From Lachnospiraceae bacterium (GTDB taxonomy: Bacteria; Bacillota; Clostridia; Lachnospirales; Lachnospiraceae), in NCBI GenBank assembly GCA_022510545.1, contig JAFLTG010000003.1:4662-68661 (forward strand): a stretch of 64,000 bases of DNA. Direction: 5' to 3'. A model generated the notes under the pieces. That model ran no database searches, was not told where the DNA came from, and worked only from the letters and a program-made list of their open reading frames with translations. Position numbers and translations under genes: made by a program. Positions 29,922-39,310 of the stretch are shown here, piece after piece. The stretch's first letter is position 1; each line of letters starts with the position of its first letter.

Positions 29922-31844
29922 ATGAACAAAGATTTAACGTATTGCAGAATTTTAAAAACTGACATCAATGTCACAAATATGTCAGATACCATTAACTATA
30001 TCACAGAGAATCTGGATGCTTTAAGAGGTAACTACATCTGCGTTTCCAACGTGCATACGACGGTAATGTCATTTCGTGATGCGAAGTACCGTAAAATCCA
30101 GAATGGCGGTGCAATGGCATTGCCCGACGGACAACCGCTTTCGATTGTGAGCCGTATGAGGGGATATCATAATGCCAGAAGAGTTCCGGGACCGGATTTG
30201 ATGCCGGCTATTTTGAAACTTTCTGAAGAAAAGGGTTATACCCACTATTTTTATGGAAGTACGGAAGATACCCTTTCAGAATTGAAAAAGGCGATTTTAA
30301 AAGCTTATCCGGCACTGCAGATTGCCGGAATGTATGCGCCGCCTTTTAGGGAGCTGACTAAGGAAGAGGACGAGCAGATTGTAGCAAAAATCAATGAATC
30401 TAAACCGGATTTCGTTTGGGTGGCTCTTGGTGCGCCTAAGCAGGAAATCTGGATGTATGATCATAAAGACAGGGTAAACGGTCTTATGATTGGCGTGGGA
30501 GCCGCATTTGATTTTATAGCAGGAACGGTGAAGAGGGCTCCGATGTGGATGCAGAAGCTGTGTCTGGAATGGGTATTTCGCATTATTCAGGATCCTAAAA
30601 GGATGATTCCCAGATATCTGAATACAAATTTTGCATTTTTATATCATACCCATAGGGAAAATGTATATTTAAGCAAGAAAAGAAAACAAAAGAAAAAAGC
30701 CGGTAAAAAACTGAAAATTGCAATGATAGGGCATAAGAGGATACCGTCAAGGGAAGGCGGTATAGAGATTGTTGTAGATGAGCTGTCTGTCAGACTGGCA
30801 AAAATGGGGCATAAAATTGATGCCTATAACAGATATGGTCATCATGTCTCCGGTAAGAAGTATGATGAGGAATACGGACGAGGAGACAGAAAATACTATA
30901 AAGGAATCAGGATACGTATAATACCTACCTTTAGAAGCAGCAAATTAAATGCTATTGTATATTCGTTTCTGGCAACGCTCCGGGCCCTTTTTATACCTTA
31001 TGATGTAATGCATTATCATGCCGAAGGCCCCTGCGCTATGCTGTGGATACCTAAATTGTTCGGTAAAAAGGTGGTCGTAACGGTTCACGGTCTGGACTGG
31101 CAGCGGGCAAAGTGGGGAAGATTCGCCTCTTTTGTAATTAAATTCGGTGAGAAAATGGCGGCAAAATATGCTGATGAAGTCATAGTATTATCTAAGAATG
31201 TGCAAGATTATTTTAAAGATACTTATGGACGAAATACTGTGTTTATTCCGAATGGAATTGACAGGCCGGAAAAACGAAAGGCTGAATTAATAACGGAGAA
31301 ATACGGGCTTGAAGAAAACGGTTATTTCCTCTTTCTCGCAAGGATTGTTCCGGAAAAAGGTGCTCATTATCTGATTGAGGCATTCCGCGGCATTGATACG
31401 GATAAGAAACTGGTGATTGCGGGCGGCAGCAGTCAGGCATTTGATTATATGGAAAAAATTCACCGCATGGCGGCTGAAGATGATAGAGTTATTATGACCG
31501 ATTTTGTGCAGGGACAGATTCTGGAAGAATTGTATTCCAATGCCTATGCTTTTGTACTGCCAAGTGATGTGGAGGGAATGGCGCTTTCGCTATTGGAGGC
31601 AATGAGTTACGGAAACTGTTGTCTGGTAAGTGATATCAGTGAAAATACGGAAGTGACAGAGGATAAAGCCCTTGTTTTTGAAAAGGGCAATATAGACGAT
31701 TTGAAAAATAAGCTGGAATATATGCTTCAGAATCCTGAAAAAGTGGAAGAATATAAGAAACAGAGCAGTGATTATATATGTGGGAAGTATAATTGGGATG
31801 ATGTTGTTGGGCAGACTGTAGAGATATATTCCCGGTGTAGATAG
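29922..31844 (+). CDS. Fusion protein: N-terminal WecG/TagA/CpsF (GT26) and C-terminal GT4 (DUF1972/Cps2T-like)
   Basis: N-terminus: NVHTTVMSF, ALPDGQPLS, RVPGPDLMPAI, GAPKQEIWM, GVGAAFDFIAGTVKRAPMWMQ. C-terminus: IGHKRIPSREGGIEIVV, HAEGPCAML, FLARIVPEKGAHYLIEAF. Confidence 0.9.
   Translation: MNKDLTYCRILKTDINVTNMSDTINYITENLDALRGNYICVSNVHTTVMSFRDAKYRKIQNGGAMALPDGQPLSIVSRMRGYHNARRVPGPDLMPAILKLSEEKGYTHYFYGSTEDTLSELKKAILKAYPALQIAGMYAPPFRELTKEEDEQIVAKINESKPDFVWVALGAPKQEIWMYDHKDRVNGLMIGVGAAFDFIAGTVKRAPMWMQKLCLEWVFRIIQDPKRMIPRYLNTNFAFLYHTHRENVYLSKKRKQKKKAGKKLKIAMIGHKRIPSREGGIEIVVDELSVRLAKMGHKIDAYNRYGHHVSGKKYDEEYGRGDRKYYKGIRIRIIPTFRSSKLNAIVYSFLATLRALFIPYDVMHYHAEGPCAMLWIPKLFGKKVVVTVHGLDWQRAKWGRFASFVIKFGEKMAAKYADEVIVLSKNVQDYFKDTYGRNTVFIPNGIDRPEKRKAELITEKYGLEENGYFLFLARIVPEKGAHYLIEAFRGIDTDKKLVIAGGSSQAFDYMEKIHRMAAEDDRVIMTDFVQGQILEELYSNAYAFVLPSDVEGMALSLLEAMSYGNCCLVSDISENTEVTEDKALVFEKGNIDDLKNKLEYMLQNPEKVEEYKKQSSDYICGKYNWDDVVGQTVEIYSRCR
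29960..29973. repeat. Intragenic palindrome TGACATCAATGTCA
   Basis: Exact match (6-bp arms) inside the TagA-GT4 CDS. Confidence 0.75.
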
Positions 31845-31894
31845 CCACCGCATATGTTGTGATATATAAATGCGGGATAAAGCGGGTGATAAAC

Positions 31895-33175
31895 GTGAAA
31901 GTATTAATGGTAAATAAATTTCTCCATCCAAACGGTGGGTCGGAAACTTATATTTTCGAACTTGGAAAACAGCTGATGGATATGGGGCATGAGGTGCAGT
32001 ATTTTGGAATGGAACATAAGGGCAGGATTGTAGGCAACAGGGTGAACAGCTACACTTCGGATATGGATTTTCATACCGGAAAACTGCAGAAACTTTTTTA
32101 TCCATTTAAAATAATTTATTCTTTGGAGGCAAGAAAAAGAATAAGGGCGGTACTTAAGGACTTTCAACCGGATGTTGTACATCTTAACAATATTAATTTT
32201 CAGCTTACTCCGTCAATCATATATGAAATAAGGAATTTTGAGAAATATCAGAATAATCAGAACGTTGAAAAAAGTCAAAGCGGCAATAGAAAGTTCGTTA
32301 AAATTGTATACACCGCACATGACTACCAGTGGGTCTGCCCCAATCATATGATGATGATACCCTCAAATGAGAAACTTTGCTTTGCATGCAAAGGTGGTAA
32401 ATTTGGGGCGTGTACAAAGAATAGATGTATACACAACTCTCTGATAAAGAGCATTCTTGGCAGTATCGAAGCTTTTTATTATAAGTGGCGAAAGACCTAT
32501 GCGCTGGTCGATGTAATCATATGTCCGAGCAGGTTTATGAAAAAGCAGCTGGATACCAATCCCATACTGGCTAAAAAAACGGTAGTGATGCATAATTTCA
32601 TAACTGGAACAAAACTTAATGGGGCAGAAGCTGACAGAGAATGGCAGCAGCTTAAATCAAAACTTCCTGAAAAATATGCTTTGTACTTTGGGCGCTTCAG
32701 TACGGAAAAGGGTGTGGAAACTTTATTAAACGTATGTATAAAAACGTCGCAAATCAACTATGTGTTTGCCGGAACAGGTCCGCTTGAAGAGGAGCTTAAT
32801 CGGCTGGACAACGTGACAAATGTAGGATTTGTACGTGGAATTGCGCTACAGAATCTGATAAGACAGGCACAGTTCAGTCTTTATCCTTCGCAGTGGTATG
32901 AGAACTGCCCGTTTTCGGTAATGGAATCACAGATATACGGGACTCCTGTTGTCGCAACAAATATCGGCGGAATACCGGAACTTATAGAGGACAAAGTTAC
33001 AGGAGAACTGTTTGAGACGGGTAACCAGTCACATCTTGAGGAAAAAATAATAAGACTCTGGAATCAGCCGGAACTATGCCTGAAATACAGCGAAAACTGT
33101 AAAAACATAAAATTCGATACAACTGAGGAATATTGTGGTAAAATGATAAGTGATATATACAGAAAGCAGGTATAA
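31895..33175 (+). CDS. Glycosyltransferase family 4 protein
   Basis: NKFLHPNGGSETYIFELGKQL, TAHDYQWVCPNHMM, FGRFSTEKGVETLL, GTPVVATNIGGIPELI. Probable GTG start 31895. Confidence 0.9.
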   Translation: MKVLMVNKFLHPNGGSETYIFELGKQLMDMGHEVQYFGMEHKGRIVGNRVNSYTSDMDFHTGKLQKLFYPFKIIYSLEARKRIRAVLKDFQPDVVHLNNINFQLTPSIIYEIRNFEKYQNNQNVEKSQSGNRKFVKIVYTAHDYQWVCPNHMMMIPSNEKLCFACKGGKFGACTKNRCIHNSLIKSILGSIEAFYYKWRKTYALVDVIICPSRFMKKQLDTNPILAKKTVVMHNFITGTKLNGAEADREWQQLKSKLPEKYALYFGRFSTEKGVETLLNVCIKTSQINYVFAGTGPLEEELNRLDNVTNVGFVRGIALQNLIRQAQFSLYPSQWYENCPFSVMESQIYGTPVVATNIGGIPELIEDKVTGELFETGNQSHLEEKIIRLWNQPELCLKYSENCKNIKFDTTEEYCGKMISDIYRKQV

Positions 33176-33179
33176 GAGA

Positions 33180-34187
33180 TTGGCAAGAAGAACTTTGTAC
33201 GGAACCGTAATCGTGACATATAGATGCAATGCGCACTGCAATATGTGTGACTGCTTCCGTGACCCGTCAAGACCGGAAGAGGAAATCACCCTTGAAGATA
33301 TTAAGAAGCTGCCGGAAATGGCATTTACCAATATTACCGGCGGTGAGCCTTTTGTCAGACAGGATATACCGGATATAGTCAGGGAGCTTTATAAAAAATC
33401 TGACAGGATTGTCATTTCTACAAACGGTTATTTTACCGATAGAATCATAGCTCTCTGTAAGGAATTTCCCAAGGTTGGAATCCGTATCAGTATAGAAGGC
33501 CTGCAGGAGACAAATGATGCGATAAGGGGCATTCCCGACGGTTTCAACAGAGGTTACAATACATTAAAGACTCTGGTTGAAATGAAACATCCTGATGTCG
33601 GTTTTGGTATGACGGTACAGGATATGAACTGCGAAGACCTTGTGCCGCTTTATAATATTGCCAATGATATGGGTATGGAGTTTGCAACCGCAACCTTGCA
33701 TAACTCCTTTTATTTCAGAAAGACAGACAATAAGATTGACGATAAACTCAAAGTATCACGCAATTTTGAAAAGCTTATAAACGAGCTTTTGAAGTCTAAA
33801 TCACCTAAGAAATGGTTCAGAGCCTATTTTAATCATGGGCTTATTAATTATATATACGGCAATAAGAGACTTTTGCCCTGCGATATGTCAAAGAACGCAT
33901 TCTTCATAGATCCGTTTTGTGATGTTATACCTTGTAACGGTATGGAGAAAAAGGCGGTTATGGGAAATCTGCGTGAGCAAAGCTGGGACGAGCTGTGGAA
34001 TTCCAAACAGGCGGAGGAGGTCCGTAAGTGTACTAAGGAGTGCGACAGGAATTGCTGGATGATAGGAAGTGCATCGCCTGCCATGCATAAGTATATATGG
34101 GTACCGGCCTGGTGGGTGGTGAAACATAAGTTCTTCAAGCGCGGGAAGTATAGCCTTAAAGAAAATAAGTTTATTGAGAATATTTAA
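33180..34187 (+). CDS. Radical SAM protein with SPASM-like C-terminus
   Basis: TYRCNAHCNMC (CxxxCxxC), FTNITGGEPFVRQDI, VISTNGY; C-terminal CDVIPCNGM and CTKECDRNCW. Start uncertain (TTG 33180 or GTG 33150). Confidence 0.85.
   Translation: MARRTLYGTVIVTYRCNAHCNMCDCFRDPSRPEEEITLEDIKKLPEMAFTNITGGEPFVRQDIPDIVRELYKKSDRIVISTNGYFTDRIIALCKEFPKVGIRISIEGLQETNDAIRGIPDGFNRGYNTLKTLVEMKHPDVGFGMTVQDMNCEDLVPLYNIANDMGMEFATATLHNSFYFRKTDNKIDDKLKVSRNFEKLINELLKSKSPKKWFRAYFNHGLINYIYGNKRLLPCDMSKNAFFIDPFCDVIPCNGMEKKAVMGNLREQSWDELWNSKQAEEVRKCTKECDRNCWMIGSASPAMHKYIWVPAWWVVKHKFFKRGKYSLKENKFIENI
33401..33414. repeat. Intragenic palindrome TGACAGGATTGTCA
   Basis: Exact match inside the radical SAM CDS. Confidence 0.75.
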
Positions 34188-34238
34188 TGCGGATAAACCA
34201 GAGGGTCATACATTATTTAAGGAGAAAGAACAGGTTCT

Positions 34239-35336
34239 ATGGGGCGTTTGAAAAATAAGATAGAACAATTAAAATTTGCAATATATTGTTTCAAAAAGGG
34301 GCAGGATAGCCGATTTGTAAAAACCGTGAAACAGCTCACCGATAAAAATAATCTGATATATGTAGAATCGTACGGTGATAAACAAAATGACGATACCGTT
34401 TTTTTCATAGATATGGAGGAGTCACATTCAGGTTTTTTTGCCGAGCATAATCGTTTGCTTGCCATGCTTTATTTTGCGGATAAGTATGATATGAAGCCGG
34501 TGGTGAGGTATCACAAAGGTTATTGCTATGCGGAGAAGCAGCCTGTAAACGGGACTACCAATCCTTTTGAGTATTATTTTGAACAGCCTGCGGGGATAGG
34601 GTTGAAGGAGCTTAAGTCGTTTAAGCGGGTATTCAGGAGCAGAAAAGAGAATAGCTACGAAGTAAATAAGCTTTGTGATGACCCGAACGGATATACCAGA
34701 AGTGAAGAGTATTTAAATGAGATGGCGAGGATTACGGCTAAATATATTCGTCTTAATTCTATAGTAAAAGAAAGAATGGATGAAGAAATCTTAGGATTGC
34801 TCAAAAATGACACAAGTGTCACAAATGATTCGGCTGTTATAACTGATGGAAGTGACATAGATGGAAAAGCAATCAAGGTTCTGGCTGTACATGTAAGGGG
34901 AACGGATTTTAAGCAGAACTTCAACGGGCATCCCGTGAGTGTGGGTACTGACGAATATCTGGAAATGACTGTACGTACATTTGAAAATGGCGGTTATGAA
35001 AAGGTATTTCTGGCTACGGATGACAGTGAAGCACTGAATAAATACCGGAAACAGTTTGGCAATAAATTGGTGTTCTATCAGGATGTGGTAAGAAGCGACG
35101 GTAATGATACGGTAATGCACAGCCAGATGTCCAGGGAAAACCACCATTATCTGCTTGGATATGAGGTGCTAAGGGATATGTATACGCTTGCAGCCTGCGA
35201 CGGATTGATTGCAGGTCTGTCTCAGGTAAGTTATGCCGCCCGTATACAGAAGAAGAGTACCGGTAAGGAATACAGCGATTTAATAATACTGAATAAGGGA
35301 ATCAATTATCATAAGAAAAATAACTGTCCTTCATAA
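34239..35336 (+). CDS. O-/alpha-1,6-fucosyltransferase-like (GT-B) protein
   Basis: VLAVHVRGTDFKQNF, VFLATDDSEALNKYRKQFG and YEVLRDMYTLAACDGLIAGLSQVS resemble the NodZ/FUT8/POFUT-like motifs. Confidence 0.6.
   Translation: MGRLKNKIEQLKFAIYCFKKGQDSRFVKTVKQLTDKNNLIYVESYGDKQNDDTVFFIDMEESHSGFFAEHNRLLAMLYFADKYDMKPVVRYHKGYCYAEKQPVNGTTNPFEYYFEQPAGIGLKELKSFKRVFRSRKENSYEVNKLCDDPNGYTRSEEYLNEMARITAKYIRLNSIVKERMDEEILGLLKNDTSVTNDSAVITDGSDIDGKAIKVLAVHVRGTDFKQNFNGHPVSVGTDEYLEMTVRTFENGGYEKVFLATDDSEALNKYRKQFGNKLVFYQDVVRSDGNDTVMHSQMSRENHHYLLGYEVLRDMYTLAACDGLIAGLSQVSYAARIQKKSTGKEYSDLIILNKGINYHKKNNCPS
34808..34821. repeat. Intragenic palindrome TGACACAAGTGTCA
   Basis: Exact match inside the fucosyltransferase-like CDS; identical to 41770..41783. 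Confidence 0.78.
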
Positions 35337-35391
35337 AAACTTTGGTGTTCCATCTATTGATAAGGATGTTAAAAAGGGAGTAAAAATAACC

Positions 35392-37149
35392 GTGATAAAA
35401 CAACTGTCTTATATATTTAACCGTAAAGAAAAAATAAAGATTTTTATTTTATTTATAGTGGCAGTTATCGGAAGTCTGCTTGAGTGCGCCAGCGTAGGCG
35501 TTTTTCAGCCGTTTGTGGAGTTGTTTATGGACCCTGCGGCGATACAGGGAAATGAATATCTGAATTACGCATATAATCTATTTGATTTTCAATCATCCAA
35601 AGATTTCCTTAGCGCAATGGCTATTGTAATTATGGCTATTTTTATAATCAAGAACATATATCTTATTATTGAAAAATATGCTATATATACTTTTTCATAT
35701 AATGTGCAGATGAAGATATCTACAGGTTTGCTCAAGGCTTATGTCAGCGAACCTTATACTTTTCATCTGAATAAAAATATCTCTGTTCTTCAAAGGAGCG
35801 TACAGGAGGACTCAGACCTTTTTACCAAGGCAATCATACATTTTATGGAACTGGTAGTGGAAGTTATGGTATGTATCGCACTTGGGATTTATCTTTTTGA
35901 CGTCAGTAAGTCGATAACGGTTATAGTAGTAAGCCTTCTTATCATCTGTGTAGGAATATTTACTGCGATCTCCAGGAAGTTTGCAAGAGAACTTGGAAAA
36001 GACGCCCAGGAATATAAGGCAAAACTTTATCAGTGGATGAATCAGTCACTTGGCGGCATAAAGGAAGTTAAGGTTCTAAACAGAGAGATGTTCTTTATCA
36101 ATTCTTATTCGGGATATTTTAAGAAGTATGTTAAAGGACTTAAGGTAAGCAGATTGATAGGGGCAATACCTAAGTATATAGTTGAAATGGTAAGTATAGC
36201 CGGACTCTTGCTTGCGCTGATAGTTAAAATAAATTACGGACAGACGAGTGACCTTGCGGTATTTGTTCCGCAGCTTTCGGCTTTCGCGGTTGCGGCATTT
36301 AGGCTTTTGCCTTCCATTGGACGTATTAACGAGCACGTTACCGGTATCATGTATGCGGCACCGTCCATCGAACTTGTCTATCATGACCTGAAAGAGGTAG
36401 AGAACATAAAGAGTCTGGAAAGCCGTGAAGAAGGAGTGCTTTCACTGGAAAATGAGCTGGTTATAAAAGATGTATGTTATCATTATCCCGATAATGAAGA
36501 TAATGTAATTGATTTTGCAAACTTTACAATTAAAAAAGGTCAGACAGTAGCTTTGATAGGAGAATCCGGAGCCGGCAAGACTACTATGGCGGATATTATT
36601 CTGGGTCTGCTCACTCCTCAGTATGGAAAAATTAATGCGGATGGCGTAAATATTTTTAAAAATATGGATAAGTGGCACCATGGCATCGGATACATCCCTC
36701 AGACCATATATCTGTCTGACGATACAATTCGCAACAATGTAGCGTTTGGTGTCAATGAAGATGAGATTGACGATGCAGCGATAGAAAATGCGCTAAAAAA
36801 AGCACAGCTCTGGAATTTTGTAGAAGGTTTAAACGATGGACTCGAGACCTTCGTAGGTGACAGAGGTGTCAGGTTGTCCGGCGGACAAAGACAGCGAATC
36901 GGTATAGCGAGAGCGCTTTATCATGATCCCGAAATCCTGATTCTGGACGAGGCTACCTCTGCTCTGGATAATGACACCGAGGCTGCGGTAATGGAGGCCA
37001 TAGAAAACCTGCGTGGTGAAAAAACAATGATCATTATAGCCCACAGACTCACCACAATTCGCAATGCGGATATGATCTACGAGGTTGCGGAGGGTAAAGT
37101 TGAGCCAAGGAGCAAACAAGATGTTCTTCATCAAAATTCCGCGGATTAA
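35392..37149 (+). CDS. ABC transporter (fused permease/ATPase), PglK/MsbA-like polysaccharide flippase, paralogue of 8504..10294
   Basis: Walker A GESGAGKTT, LSGGQRQRIGIARALYHDPEILILDEATSALD; TM domain aligns with the first ABC gene by eye. Confidence 0.9.
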   Translation: MIKQLSYIFNRKEKIKIFILFIVAVIGSLLECASVGVFQPFVELFMDPAAIQGNEYLNYAYNLFDFQSSKDFLSAMAIVIMAIFIIKNIYLIIEKYAIYTFSYNVQMKISTGLLKAYVSEPYTFHLNKNISVLQRSVQEDSDLFTKAIIHFMELVVEVMVCIALGIYLFDVSKSITVIVVSLLIICVGIFTAISRKFARELGKDAQEYKAKLYQWMNQSLGGIKEVKVLNREMFFINSYSGYFKKYVKGLKVSRLIGAIPKYIVEMVSIAGLLLALIVKINYGQTSDLAVFVPQLSAFAVAAFRLLPSIGRINEHVTGIMYAAPSIELVYHDLKEVENIKSLESREEGVLSLENELVIKDVCYHYPDNEDNVIDFANFTIKKGQTVALIGESGAGKTTMADIILGLLTPQYGKINADGVNIFKNMDKWHHGIGYIPQTIYLSDDTIRNNVAFGVNEDEIDDAAIENALKKAQLWNFVEGLNDGLETFVGDRGVRLSGGQRQRIGIARALYHDPEILILDEATSALDNDTEAAVMEAIENLRGEKTMIIIAHRLTTIRNADMIYEVAEGKVEPRSKQDVLHQNSAD

Positions 37150-37197
37150 GAGATCGTGAAAATTATTGCAGATTGAGGGAAAGGTATAGGGATTGAT

Positions 37198-38070
37198 ATG
37201 GATATTAAGAGATTAGTCAAAGACATATTGGCACAGATTGATTACTCCCTATATCGTGCAAACTTAAAAAAATACAATATCAAGGTGCATACAATTGAGG
37301 AAACAATAGACGAGCTTATAAATACTGATAAAAGCCTGATAAGATACGGTGACGGTGAAATAACTATGATACGCGGCAGAAGTCTGTTGCTTCAACAGGT
37401 GGAGCCGGAACTTATAGAAGGACTTAAACGCCTGCTTGCATATGACCATGACGACCTTATAATCGCCATACCTGAAATCTTTGGCGATCTGTCAATTTAT
37501 ATTAAAAAAAGCCGGATGTTCTGGAAAGACCATTTGCTTTTCAGTCGTAAGTATTATGAAAAATACTGCAATCCGGACAGGGAATACTATAATGCTTTTA
37601 TATCCAGATTTTATTATTTTTACGATGATAAAAGTAAATGTGCCTCGTGGATAGAGAGGATGAAGCAAATCTGGAAAGACAAAGATGTGGTAGTGGTAGA
37701 AGGAGGACGCACCCACAATGGCGTGGGAAATGATTTGCTTGACAGCGCCGGAACGGTGGAGAGAATAATAGGTCCAAGCAGTGATGCTTACGCCAAGCTG
37801 GATGAAATAATGGAATGCTGTAGACAATATCCTAAAGACAGGCTGTTTCTTATATCCCTTGGCATTGCTGCGAAATTCCTTGCTGAACGGCTTTTTCTGG
37901 AAGGTTACCGTGCCCTGGATATCGGGCATCTGGATATGGAGTATGAATGGTTTCTTAACAAGGTAAACAAAAAAGAAAAGATACCTAAGCATGACGTAAT
38001 CGGGGAAGAAGCGAACTTGAACGCAGGCTATACGGAATATTTATCACAGATAAAATACCGTGTGGAATAG
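37198..38070 (+). CDS. GT-D fold (DUF1792) glycosyltransferase
   Basis: LIRYGDGEITMIRGR, VVVEGGRTHNGVGNDL, RLFLISLGIAAKFLAERLFLEGYRALDIGHLDMEYEWFL. Confidence 0.78.
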   Translation: MDIKRLVKDILAQIDYSLYRANLKKYNIKVHTIEETIDELINTDKSLIRYGDGEITMIRGRSLLLQQVEPELIEGLKRLLAYDHDDLIIAIPEIFGDLSIYIKKSRMFWKDHLLFSRKYYEKYCNPDREYYNAFISRFYYFYDDKSKCASWIERMKQIWKDKDVVVVEGGRTHNGVGNDLLDSAGTVERIIGPSSDAYAKLDEIMECCRQYPKDRLFLISLGIAAKFLAERLFLEGYRALDIGHLDMEYEWFLNKVNKKEKIPKHDVIGEEANLNAGYTEYLSQIKYRVE

Positions 38071-38145
38071 TTGAATCTGAACTCTTGAAGGAGTAGATAG
38101 AAGCTTGTGCCTAATGTTTGAGAATACAAGGAAGGTTTACTAACT

Positions 38146-39291
38146 ATGAAAGTAATATACATGTCACACAGATATCATACAAACCAGACCACTATAATGA
38201 AGGGCTGGAAAGAGAATGGGCATGAGGTCAGATTCCTCAGCCAGTATGCCGGGAAGATTGAGGACTATGCCTATGTAAAACCTATTGTGGTAGGCTACTC
38301 GGCACTTTTCAGGGCATTTGATTATATATATATAAATTTTTTGAGAAGAAAAGATCCCGCCGCAATCGATATGAAGCTGAAACTTGGCATACCGCCGATT
38401 TTTAAGCTGGCTAAATATATTAAAGAATTTAACCCTGACTTGGCGATTATCAGGGAGCGCTCCATATATACCATATGCATGAATGCGATATGCAGGCACT
38501 ATAAAATTCCGACGATAATATATAATCTGAGTCCTGTCTGGGATAAGCCCAAGAAGATGGATCTGGCACATAAGATTGTGTGGAAGCTTACTCCCAAGTA
38601 CAGGATTACTCCGACGAACCTGGTAGGTATAGATTTTACGGGACTGGTTAAGGATGAGAATGCATACTGGGCGCCGTTTTTGATGGAGCCGCAGCTTCCG
38701 CCCGAGAAGAAAACCTATTTTGCAAATGATAGAATCAATATCTTCTGTATCGGCAAGTATCAGGAGCGCAAGAATCATCAGATGATGATAGAGGCAGTAG
38801 AAGAGCTGCTTCCAAAGTATGACCTTCATCTGACGATTGCAGGTGAAATGTCTAATCATTTTCATGAAGAATATTTTAAAAAAATTAATGATTATGTAAA
38901 AGCGCATAAGCTGGAGGATAGATTGACTTTCCTGGTCAATCTAAACAGAAAAGAGATAGCGAAAGAATACGAAAAAGCAGACGTATATGTGGTTCCAAGT
39001 ACCGGTGAACCGGCATCCATAACTGTTATAGAGGCAATGGCTTATTCTGTGCCTGCCATCAGCGGAAGCGATAACGGAACCGCAAGCTATATAGATTACG
39101 GCAAGACAGGCTATGTCTTTGAAGATAACAATAAAGAGGATTTGAAGGACAAGCTTGAGAAGATAATATGTGACAGGGATAATCTTGTCAAAATGGGCGC
39201 CGCGGGATATAAGCATGTGGAGGATAACTTCCAGTTTAAGAATTATTATGAGCAGATAGAGGCTATCAGAAAGAGGCGTGAACAGGAGTAA
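38146..39291 (+). CDS. Glycosyltransferase family 4 protein
   Basis: IFCIGKYQERKNHQMMIEAVEEL, LTIAGEMSNHFHEEYF, VVPSTGEPASITVIEAMAYSVPAISG. Confidence 0.9.
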   Translation: MKVIYMSHRYHTNQTTIMKGWKENGHEVRFLSQYAGKIEDYAYVKPIVVGYSALFRAFDYIYINFLRRKDPAAIDMKLKLGIPPIFKLAKYIKEFNPDLAIIRERSIYTICMNAICRHYKIPTIIYNLSPVWDKPKKMDLAHKIVWKLTPKYRITPTNLVGIDFTGLVKDENAYWAPFLMEPQLPPEKKTYFANDRINIFCIGKYQERKNHQMMIEAVEELLPKYDLHLTIAGEMSNHFHEEYFKKINDYVKAHKLEDRLTFLVNLNRKEIAKEYEKADVYVVPSTGEPASITVIEAMAYSVPAISGSDNGTASYIDYGKTGYVFEDNNKEDLKDKLEKIICDRDNLVKMGAAGYKHVEDNFQFKNYYEQIEAIRKRREQE

Positions 39292-39310
39292 GCTAAGAGA
39301 GAGGAAGTAT

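Noticed and set aside
39182-39203. TGACAGGGATAATCTTGTCA
   Set aside because: Spacer is 10 nt rather than 4; does not fit the motif.
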